A DNA stretch of 31,004 nucleotides from JBJSXF01 sp046086225. GTDB taxonomy: Bacteria > Actinomycetota > Acidimicrobiia > IMCC26256 > PALSA-610. This document shows, piece after piece, positions 16,530 to 22,773 of this stretch (positions within the stretch are counted from its first letter, which is position 1; each line of letters begins with the position of its first letter). Position numbers and translations under genes: made by a program. The notes under the pieces are model-generated. The model ran no database searches and had not been told where the DNA came from. It saw nothing but the letters and a program-made list of their open reading frames with translations. The stretch is taken from positions 1 to 31,004 of the forward strand of contig JBJSXF010000183.1 of the NCBI GenBank assembly GCA_046086225.1, read 5' to 3'.

Positions 16530-17735
16530 TCAGGCTCGCTCCGGGCTCGGGGCATGGTCGGCGTGCAACCACAGGAACCGCCGTGTGCGACTCGAGGCCC
16601 GCACGGCGCGGGCGACACCGTAACCGACCCGCCACACCGGTGTCCCGGCGGTGACGACCGGTGCGCGTGTCCCCGCTTCGACGCGCGCGTCGGCGCCGAT
16701 CCGGTCGGCATCGCAGACCGCGATCCATCGACCGTCGGGCCAGGCGACCGGCGCGGCGCGCTCCACCCGGGCCTCGATTGCGAACGCCCCGAACCCGGTC
16801 CGGCCCGGCACGGCGAGCGCCACCGGCTCGGGCGGGGCGGCGTCGGCCGGACCGGCCACGCGCACGAGCCGTCCGCCGATGCGCTCGACGATCGTGCCGC
16901 CCGGCAATGCTGTCGCGAGTCTGTCGCCCCGGGCGACGGCCAGCACCCGCTCGACCGTCGACCGGCCCACGGGCGGCGAGCCGAGCCAGCGCCGAACCAC
17001 CCGGGCCGCGAGCGCCGGGTCGAGCGCGGTCAGCGCCGCCGCGTCGGTGGTCGCGTGGGCCGCCGCGAGCCCGTCGAGGAGCGCTTCGTCGCCGCGGAGC
17101 ACCTCGGCTTGGCGGGCGAGCACCTCGACGAGGTCGCGGTCGGCCCCACGGTCGAGCATCGGGAGCACCTCGCGCCGCAGCCAGACGCGCCGATGGTGCA
17201 GGTCGTCGTTCATCGGGTCGTGGGCGGGCGCGAGTCCGAGCCGGGCGCACTGCTCCGAGGTGTCGGCCCGCCGGAGCCCGAGCAGCGGCCGCACGACGGT
17301 GCCCCGCCGGGGCGCGATGCCGGCCAGACCGGCTCCGGCGCTGCCCCGCAGCAGGTTGAGCAGCACCGTCTCGGCCTGGTCGTCACGGGTGTGCCCGGTG
17401 CACACCGCGACCGCGCCGACCTCGATCCTCACCTGCTCGAGCGCCGCGTAACGGGCGGCCCGAGCCCGGGCTTCCAGGTTGGGGCCGTGCCCCACGACGA
17501 CCGTCACCGGGCGCGCCGATGCCCCGAACCGGGCGGCCGCCGCCGCCACGAGTCGCGCTTCGAGATCGGTACCCGCGCGCAGACCGTGGTCCACGTAGAC
17601 GGCCGTGACCACGAGGCCGTGGTCGCAGGCCCACGCGAGCAGGGCGAGCGAGTCGGTGCCGCCGCTGCACGCCACCACGACCCGGTCGCCGGATGCCAGC
17701 CCGGCCCAGGCCGCGACGTCGGGCCGTCGGCTCAC
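16530..17735 (-). CDS. tilS: tRNA(Ile)-lysidine synthase
   Basis: This enzyme modifies C34 of the CAU-anticodon tRNA-Ile to lysidine so that it reads AUA. The 401-residue protein has the PP-loop ATPase motif ACSGGTDSLAL at 22-32. AVYVDHGLR and GHTRDDQAETVLLNLLRGS follow, and RPLL is in place. A TilS substrate-binding middle domain (about 230-300) is recognisable. The C-terminal third is divergent and lacks the usual RPGDR...RKLSDLF block, so the C-terminal domain seems reduced. The GTG start overlaps the stop of the upstream regulator. An open frame extends further upstream but is only the overlap. Confidence 0.92.
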   Translation of the reverse strand: MSRRPDVAAWAGLASGDRVVVACSGGTDSLALLAWACDHGLVVTAVYVDHGLRAGTDLEARLVAAAAARFGASARPVTVVVGHGPNLEARARAARYAALEQVRIEVGAVAVCTGHTRDDQAETVLLNLLRGSAGAGLAGIAPRRGTVVRPLLGLRRADTSEQCARLGLAPAHDPMNDDLHHRRVWLRREVLPMLDRGADRDLVEVLARQAEVLRGDEALLDGLAAAHATTDAAALTALDPALAARVVRRWLGSPPVGRSTVERVLAVARGDRLATALPGGTIVERIGGRLVRVAGPADAAPPEPVALAVPGRTGFGAFAIEARVERAAPVAWPDGRWIAVCDADRIGADARVEAGTRAPVVTAGTPVWRVGYGVARAVRASSRTRRFLWLHADHAPSPERA

Positions 17736-18469
17736 CGGCGGGCGCCGCGCGGGTGGTTGTCCTCCACACCGACGAGCCGGAGCAGGTCGCCGGCGTCGCG
17801 CAACTGCACGCGGTGGGCGATGCGGCGCAGCGCGGCGTAGATCGTGCTGCGGCTCACCCCGAGCTGCAGCGCGGCCCGGGTGACGCCGCCCGCGGCGACG
17901 ATCGTCTCGAGCAGCTCGCGTTGCTTCGGGGTGCACTCGTCGAGCCGGGCCGGACCGTCCGTCGGCGCCGGGGGCGCAGCCCGCACCGGACCCTGCTCGA
18001 GGCGGGTCAGGTGCACGCGAATGCCCGGAGCCGCCGCCGAGTCGTCCGTACCCGCCTCCGCACCTTCTGCCGCGTCGGCCCGCTCGGCCCGCTCGGCCGC
18101 CGCGAACGCCTCGAGCGCCGTGATGCGCTCCCGGCGCCGCTGCTCGTCGAGGGGTCCGGCGTCGGGGTCGAGCACCCGCACGAGCGCGGCGGCGACGGCC
18201 CCCGCACCCTCGGAGCGACCGCAGCAGGCGAGCGCACCGTCGACGGCGAGCGCGAGCCGCAGCTCGGCGTCGGGCGCATCGGCGACCGCGACGACGGGCA
18301 GGTCGGGCCAGGTACCCACCCCGTGACCGGTGTCGATGCCGAGCACCACGGCGACCGGCGGTTCCTCACCGACCGAGGCCGCCGCTTCGATCCCGGCGGC
18401 GCGCAGGCCCCGCACGAGCCGTTCGACCCTCCGGGCGTCGTCGACGACGAGGACGGGACCGTCGGTCAC
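17732..18469 (-). CDS. Receiver-like/helix-turn-helix regulator
   Basis: This is a 245-residue putative transcription regulator of unrecognised family. The N-terminal ~95 residues (VLVVDDARRVERLVRGLRA..., VVLGID, LPVVAVADAP) look like a degenerate response-regulator receiver. A charged Ala/Glu-rich linker with possible coiled coil follows (about 105-150). The C-terminal ~70 residues contain a LuxR/FixJ-like helix-turn-helix: TPKQRELLETIVAAGG, then AALQLGVSRSTIYAALRRIA. The aspartate in LGIDTGH may be the phospho-acceptor, but neighbouring receiver residues are poor. No kinase gene is nearby. It is coupled to tilS by a 4-base overlap, an unusual place for a regulator. Confidence 0.6.
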   Translation of the reverse strand: MTDGPVLVVDDARRVERLVRGLRAAGIEAAASVGEEPPVAVVLGIDTGHGVGTWPDLPVVAVADAPDAELRLALAVDGALACCGRSEGAGAVAAALVRVLDPDAGPLDEQRRRERITALEAFAAAERAERADAAEGAEAGTDDSAAAPGIRVHLTRLEQGPVRAAPPAPTDGPARLDECTPKQRELLETIVAAGGVTRAALQLGVSRSTIYAALRRIAHRVQLRDAGDLLRLVGVEDNHPRGARR

Positions 18470-19542
18470 GGTGCGCCGACCGCAGCGGGTGCGACCCGTC
18501 GCAGCCAGGCATCCGGATCCTCGATCTCGTCCGGGCGGGGCAGATGCTCGGGTGTCGCCCAGAGCGCATCGAGCGCCCGGGGTCCCCCGCCCGCGATCAC
18601 CCCGCGCACGAATCGCTCCCCCACCTCGTACTGCTTCATCTTCTGTTCGATGCCGAGCAGCTTGTGGAGCAGGCCGGTGATGCCTCCCGCCGCCCGCCGC
18701 TGCTGGAGAATCCGCGACATGCGTTCCTGGCCGGCCACGTGCCGGGCGCCGAGATCGTCCATCACCACGTTGCCGTGACCCTCGAGTACCGACATGAGCG
18801 CCTGCACCTCACCGAGCACCCCCCGTTGTTCGGGGGAGGCGAACAGTGCGGCGAGGCCACCTTCGTCGAGCGGGTTGCGTCCGGCCCGCACTTCCTCGAG
18901 CGCGTTGGTGATCGCCCGCAGCACCGTGCGGGGGTCGGGGTCGACGAGGTCGAACGCCCGGTGCACGAGACCGAGGAAGTAGTCGCGCATCCAGGGCACG
19001 CCCGTGAACTGCATGCGGTGCGTCACCTCGTGGATCGCGATCCAGAGCCGGAAGTCGCGGGGCCGGAACGCGAAGCGCTTCTCGAGCGCCAGGATGTTGC
19101 CGCCCACGTAGTAGACGGCGTCGCCGGCGTCGTCGGGCACGAGCAGGTCGTACTGGCCGAGCACCCGCTGGGCCATGTAGCCGAGGAGCGCACCCACCTC
19201 GCCGGCGGCGACCCGCCGGGTCACCGGTGCGATCGGGCTGCGGGCCAGGTTGCGGCCGAAGCGGTCGAGGAGCGGCTCGAGCATCGTGCGCATCGACACG
19301 AGGTTCGCGTCGACCCAGTCGCGCCGATCGAGCACCCGGGCCGAAACGGCGCCGGGTCCGCGCAGACCGGTGTAGTCGGCGACGAGCTCCTCGGCTTCGA
19401 CGGTGAGCGCGGCGAAGTCGGCTTGCAGCGAGGCGGCGAGGTAGGAGTCGGCGAGCGGGTCGCGCCCGGCGACGGCACGGGCGACCCGCCGAGCGGTGGG
19501 CCAGTCGACGGGGTCGGGCGACCGCTCCCCGGACGGGGTCAC
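18466..19542 (-). CDS. Zincin-like metallopeptidase family protein (DUF2342, Rv3626c-like)
   Basis: This 358-residue protein carries the zinc-peptidase motif HEVTH (His171, Glu172, His175) in WIAIHEVTHRMQF. GHGNVVMDDLG near 275 can supply a downstream ligand. The family is often labelled coenzyme-F420-biosynthesis-associated, although its role is not established. The start chosen is the GTG at 19542 overlapping the stop of the small membrane protein. Sequence further upstream in the same frame is not conserved-looking. Adjacency to tilS and hpt matches M. tuberculosis Rv3626c-Rv3624c. Substrate and peptidase activity are unknown. Confidence 0.85.
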   Translation of the reverse strand: MTPSGERSPDPVDWPTARRVARAVAGRDPLADSYLAASLQADFAALTVEAEELVADYTGLRGPGAVSARVLDRRDWVDANLVSMRTMLEPLLDRFGRNLARSPIAPVTRRVAAGEVGALLGYMAQRVLGQYDLLVPDDAGDAVYYVGGNILALEKRFAFRPRDFRLWIAIHEVTHRMQFTGVPWMRDYFLGLVHRAFDLVDPDPRTVLRAITNALEEVRAGRNPLDEGGLAALFASPEQRGVLGEVQALMSVLEGHGNVVMDDLGARHVAGQERMSRILQQRRAAGGITGLLHKLLGIEQKMKQYEVGERFVRGVIAGGGPRALDALWATPEHLPRPDEIEDPDAWLRRVAPAAVGAP

Positions 19543-19763
19543 TTGCGGGGGCGACCCTTGGTCTCGAGCCGACCGACCTTCAGGTAGTACTGGGCGACGA
19601 GGTTGAACATGACGCCACCGAAGCCGAGGGCCAACAGCGGGGCGATCCAGAAGAACCACGGGTTACCGCCCGAGCGATCGACGAGCTGGTAGACGCCGAG
19701 CGCCAGCGCGCCGATGCCGGCGATCACTCCCAGGACCATCATCAGCAGCTCGGACGGGCGCAC
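19539..19763 (-). CDS. Small two-helix membrane protein
   Basis: This 74-residue protein has two hydrophobic segments, about residues 6-28 (LLMMVLGVIAGIGALALGV) and 36-60 (WFFWIAPLLALGFGGVMF). It has a short loop between them and a basic C-terminus, KGRPRK, so both ends may lie inside. The start is a GTG with a strong AGGAGG six bases upstream. The stop overlaps the metallopeptidase start, and a possible helper role for that protein is inference. No family is recognised. Confidence 0.7.
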   Translation of the reverse strand: MRPSELLMMVLGVIAGIGALALGVYQLVDRSGGNPWFFWIAPLLALGFGGVMFNLVAQYYLKVGRLETKGRPRK

Positions 19764-19787
19764 GGTTCCTCCTCGTTCGCTCGGCGC

Positions 19788-19793
19788 ATCGTA
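19788..19793 (-). promoter_or_regulatory. Putative -10 box upstream of the membrane protein/tilS/hpt run
   Basis: Minus-strand TACGAT lies 24 bases before the GTG at 19763, between the anti-sigma stop and the AGGAGG ribosome site. It could start the transcript running through the metallopeptidase, regulator, tilS, hpt and folE. Confidence 0.35.
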
Positions 19794-19801
19794 GGCGCGG
19801 C

Positions 19802-20026
19802 TCAGGGCTCGAGGCGGAGCGCTTCCGAGATCCGGGCCAGGAGCTCGGGCGGCACCGGCTCGGAACACTTCGTGATGATCACCCGCCGGATCTCGACCTC
19901 GAAGGTGAACCCCTGCGCACAGGGCGGGCAGCGGTCGAGGTGACGGGTGATCGCCCGCCGCCGCCAGACGGTGAGCTCCCCGTCGAGGTACTCGTAGACG
20001 CGGGTGATCGCGCCCTCGCAGTCCAT
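19802..20026 (-). CDS. Zinc-binding anti-sigma factor, RsrA/RshA-like
   Basis: This 74-residue protein probably sequesters the sigma factor encoded just upstream and releases it on thiol oxidation. The core H29-x3-C33-x2-C36 (HLDRCPPC) is the ZAS motif. Cys3 aligns with the first core cysteine of RsrA, and TKC54 matches the later cysteine region. It lacks the extra N-terminal Cys/His seen in Streptomyces RsrA. The ATG has GGGGAGA upstream. It begins 16 bases after the sigma stop, so both are on one transcript. Confidence 0.88.
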   Translation of the reverse strand: MDCEGAITRVYEYLDGELTVWRRRAITRHLDRCPPCAQGFTFEVEIRRVIITKCSEPVPPELLARISEALRLEP

Positions 20027-20042
20027 GTCGGTCTCCCCCGGC

Positions 20043-20636
20043 CTATCCGCCGGCTCCGCCGGCGCTGGTGTCCACGGGCGGGCGCAGGTTGTTGCGCGCC
20101 GCGTACTCCCACAACCGCTTCTGGAGCGCCCTTCTTCCCCGGTGAATCCGGCTCATCACGGTTCCGAGCGGCACGTCGAGGATCTCGGCGATCTCCTTAT
20201 ATTGGAAGCCCTCGATGTCGGCGAGGATCACGGCCATCCGGAACTGCTCGGGGAGCTCCTCGAGCGCCGCTTTCACCTCGGCGTCGGGAATCGCGTCGAG
20301 CACCTCGGTTTCGGCTGTCCGGGCGGCGGCGGCCCCCTCGAGCCCGCCCAGCCGGCGGAAGAGGTAGAAGTCCTCGACGTCGTCGAGATCGACCTGGTCC
20401 GGGCGCCGCTTCCGGGCCCGATACATATTGATGAAGGTGTTGGTGAGGATCCGGTAGAGCCAGGCCTTCAGGTTGGTGCCGTCCTTGAAGCCCCCGTACC
20501 CCCGGTAGGCCCGGAGGTAGGTCTCCTGGACGAGGTCCTCGGCGTCGGCCCGGTTGCGGGTCATCCGCACCGCCGCGGCGTAGAGCGCCGGCATGTGCGG
20601 CATGGCCTCCGCCTCGAAGCGTGCCGGGTCCGCCAC
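20043..20636 (-). CDS. ECF sigma factor, SigR/SigH type
   Basis: This is a 197-residue RNA polymerase sigma factor, probably controlling a thiol-oxidative stress regulon with its adjacent ZAS anti-sigma. Region 2 is visible as MPALYAAAVRMTRNRADAEDLVQETYLRAY, with the LKAWLYRILTNTFINMYR block. Region 4 is ALEELPEQFRMAVILADIEG followed by YKEIAEILDVPLGTVMSRIHRGR. The N-terminus before region 2 is short. The GTG start at 20636 (MADPARFEAEA) has a putative leaderless TACCCT. I saw no GGAAT...GTT autoregulatory promoter immediately upstream. Confidence 0.92.
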   Translation of the reverse strand: MADPARFEAEAMPHMPALYAAAVRMTRNRADAEDLVQETYLRAYRGYGGFKDGTNLKAWLYRILTNTFINMYRARKRRPDQVDLDDVEDFYLFRRLGGLEGAAAARTAETEVLDAIPDAEVKAALEELPEQFRMAVILADIEGFQYKEIAEILDVPLGTVMSRIHRGRRALQKRLWEYAARNNLRPPVDTSAGGAGG

Positions 20637-20642
20637 GTCCCG

Positions 20643-20648
20643 AGGGTA
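20643..20648 (-). promoter_or_regulatory. Putative leaderless -10 box of the sigma factor gene
   Basis: Minus-strand TACCCT is followed by six bases (CGGGAC) and the GTG at 20636, with no Shine-Dalgarno sequence. Confidence 0.45.
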
Positions 20649-20757
20649 CCCGTCGGGTGCGCCGCTCCACCCCCGGCAGTCGGCACCATGTCCGGGCCGT
20701 GGGCGAGAATGGGCGACCCCGGGGCATCGGCCCCGCCCGACGGCAGGGAGCGACGCG

Positions 20758-21816
20758 ATGACCCAGGACTCGACCCGATCGTGGCCGGTGCTGGAGCGGA
20801 TCGCGCCCGACGACCTCAACCGCGCTGCCGCAGCGGCCGCGCCGGGTGAGCTGCAGGAGGTCGCCCGGGTCCTCGGGCTGCCCGGCTCGGTGCTCACCTC
20901 GGCCGAAGGGGCAGCCGACGCGCTGCTGCGCCGGGTCCGGAAGCGCCCGGCGATCGTGCCGGTCGTCGCGGTCGGGATCACGAGCGGCGTTCGCAACGAG
21001 GCCATCGACGCCCTCGGCGACGCGTCCGAGGATCCCACCTTCGAGGAACTCACCGGCGTGCTCGACGATCTCGTCGCCGCGCACGGGGCACCGCTCGTCG
21101 CTCTGATGCTGGCCGGCATCGCCGACGGTGGCTTCCGGGCGGCCGAGGTGTGCGGACGGGTGCTCGACGAGGACCCGCGCTTCGCCCCCGAGGCGCTCGG
21201 CCCGGTGCGCGCGCCGGCCGAACGCACGCGTGGGCCGGTGGTCGCCGCGCCCGCGCCGGTCGACGAGGCCAAGCGCGAGGAGCGGCGGCAGCGCAAGCAG
21301 GCGGCGAAGCAGCAGCGCCGCGCCACCGGGGCCCCGCCGCCCCGCCCGAAGCGGACCGCCCGCCCGACGCCCGGACCGTCGGCGACCGCCGCCGCGGCGC
21401 CGTCCGATCCGGCCCCGGTACCGACCGTCAACGGTCGGCCGGCCGCCACCGACCCGGCCCCCCGACGACTCGTACGCGTCTCCACCCCTCTCGACGGCGT
21501 CGACTACACCGACCCGCTCGTCGGGGCCGTGGTCACCACCACGATCCGGTGGCAGAACGAACACGGCGAGGAAGGCGAGAAGATCCGACCCGGTGTCGTG
21601 ATCGCCACCTGCGCGGGCGACCGCGTCGTCGTCCGACCCTGCTACTCGGAGGGCGGCCTGCGCAGCCGCGACTGGCGTTCGGTGCCGATCACCGATGCGC
21701 TCGCCGCCGGCCTCGACCGCGACTCCTACGTGGGCTCCGAGGAGCACGTCGTCGACCGGGTCGACGTCAGCACGCCGATCGGGCGCCTCGCCCGGGTCGA
21801 CTGGAACGCGCTCTAG
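20758..21816 (+). CDS. Unrecognised protein with a C-terminal MazF/PemK-like segment
   Basis: This 352-residue protein has three parts. Residues 1-155 are Ala-rich and probably helical. Residues ~160-250 are a Lys/Arg-, Pro- and Ala-rich, likely disordered linker starting with EERRQRKQAAKQQRR. Residues ~262-352 form a compact, beta-rich-looking domain. That domain (PLVGAVVTTTIRWQN, EKIRPGVVIATCAGDRVVVRPCYS, RDSYVGSEEHVVDRVDVSTPIGRL) has the strand order and RPGVV...IGRL signatures of PemK/MazF-like folds. No separate antitoxin gene is adjacent, so it may not be a toxin. The ATG has GGGAG seven bases upstream. The gene is divergent from the sigma factor gene. The fold call is tentative. Confidence 0.6.
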   Translation: MTQDSTRSWPVLERIAPDDLNRAAAAAAPGELQEVARVLGLPGSVLTSAEGAADALLRRVRKRPAIVPVVAVGITSGVRNEAIDALGDASEDPTFEELTGVLDDLVAAHGAPLVALMLAGIADGGFRAAEVCGRVLDEDPRFAPEALGPVRAPAERTRGPVVAAPAPVDEAKREERRQRKQAAKQQRRATGAPPPRPKRTARPTPGPSATAAAAPSDPAPVPTVNGRPAATDPAPRRLVRVSTPLDGVDYTDPLVGAVVTTTIRWQNEHGEEGEKIRPGVVIATCAGDRVVVRPCYSEGGLRSRDWRSVPITDALAAGLDRDSYVGSEEHVVDRVDVSTPIGRLARVDWNAL

Positions 21817-21844
21817 CGCACGACCCGGGATCGGAACCGGGGCC

Positions 21845-22705
21845 TCAGAGCCCGGCCCGGCCCCCGTGATCGTGCAGGCCCATGAACTCGCGCTGTCCGA
21901 GGCACGGATGCTCGGCAGCAATCCACTCCTTCGACTGCCGGTAGGCGCGGTCGATGAGCAGGCCCGCCTTCGAGAAGTCGGCGGGCGAAACGTCGAGCGG
22001 GCACAGCGGCGGGAGGATGTGCAACTTCACGATCGGCTCGAACCGCTCGACGTCATCGGCGAGCTGCTGGTGCAGCAACAGCGAGAGCGCATGCAGGCCG
22101 ATGGCGAGCGCGCCACGCGGCGGCTCGTCGATCTCGCACGCGTACCCCGCGCACAGCACCCAGACGGTCGTGGCGCCCTGCGCCACCGCGTGCGAGATCG
22201 GCGTGTTGTTCACGATCGCACCGTCCATGTAGGGAACGCAGTCGATCTCGACCGGCTCGAACACGGCCGGGATCGCGGCGCTGGCCATGATCGCGTCGAG
22301 CGCAGGCCCTTCCGAGAAGCACACCTCGCGTCCGGTGCGGGCGTCGGCGGCGACGACGTGGAGCGGGATCGGCGCGTCCTCGAGCCGCTCGAACGTGAGC
22401 TCGCGGGCGACCAGCGAACGCAGCGGACCCGACGACACGAAGCTGCGGCGCTGGCCGGCGAAGCTGAGGAAGCCGCGCAGCGGATCGGCCGGGAACACGT
22501 CCCGCCGGCGCAGGCCCTTCCACACCCGGGCGAGCGGATCGATCGGTGCGTCGGGATGGCCGGCGACCCACGCGCCGTTCACGGCACCCACCGAGGTGCC
22601 CACGATGAAGTCGGGTCGCACCCCGACCTCGCGCAACGCCCTGAGCATGCCCACCTCGACCGCACCGAGGCTCGCTCCGCCCGAGAGCACGAACGCCACG
22701 CTCAT
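21845..22705 (-). CDS. Patatin-like phospholipase
   Basis: This 286-residue patatin/RssA-type serine lipid hydrolase has a Ser-Asp dyad. The oxyanion motif GGASLG is at 9-14, the nucleophile Ser38 lies in GTSVG, and Asp161 is in MDGA. PADARTGREVCFSEG and SAAIPAVFEPV are typical family blocks. No signal peptide or membrane segment is visible, so cytosolic or peripheral membrane action is likely. It converges with the MazF-like gene. The start ATG is eight bases after a TAGCCT hexamer. Confidence 0.93.
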   Translation of the reverse strand: MSVAFVLSGGASLGAVEVGMLRALREVGVRPDFIVGTSVGAVNGAWVAGHPDAPIDPLARVWKGLRRRDVFPADPLRGFLSFAGQRRSFVSSGPLRSLVARELTFERLEDAPIPLHVVAADARTGREVCFSEGPALDAIMASAAIPAVFEPVEIDCVPYMDGAIVNNTPISHAVAQGATTVWVLCAGYACEIDEPPRGALAIGLHALSLLLHQQLADDVERFEPIVKLHILPPLCPLDVSPADFSKAGLLIDRAYRQSKEWIAAEHPCLGQREFMGLHDHGGRAGL

Positions 22706-22713
22706 CGTCTCCG

Positions 22714-22719
22714 AGGCTA
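22714..22719 (-). promoter_or_regulatory. Putative leaderless -10 box of the patatin gene
   Basis: Minus-strand TAGCCT is followed by eight bases and the ATG. The spacing is compatible with transcription starting at or just before the ATG. Confidence 0.35.
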
Positions 22720-22761
22720 ACGGCGACCGACCACCACCCCCGACCCGTCACACCCCCGCCG

Positions 22762-22767
22762 TAGTGT
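22762..22767 (+). promoter_or_regulatory. Putative leaderless -10 box of the RecB-like nuclease gene
   Basis: TAGTGT is followed by six bases (CATCCC) and the GTG at 22774. A CGTCACACCC sequence at 22747-22756 resembles the TGTCwCACCy motif found upstream of clpC and the deacetylase cassette. Confidence 0.45.
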
Positions 22768-22773
22768 CATCCC

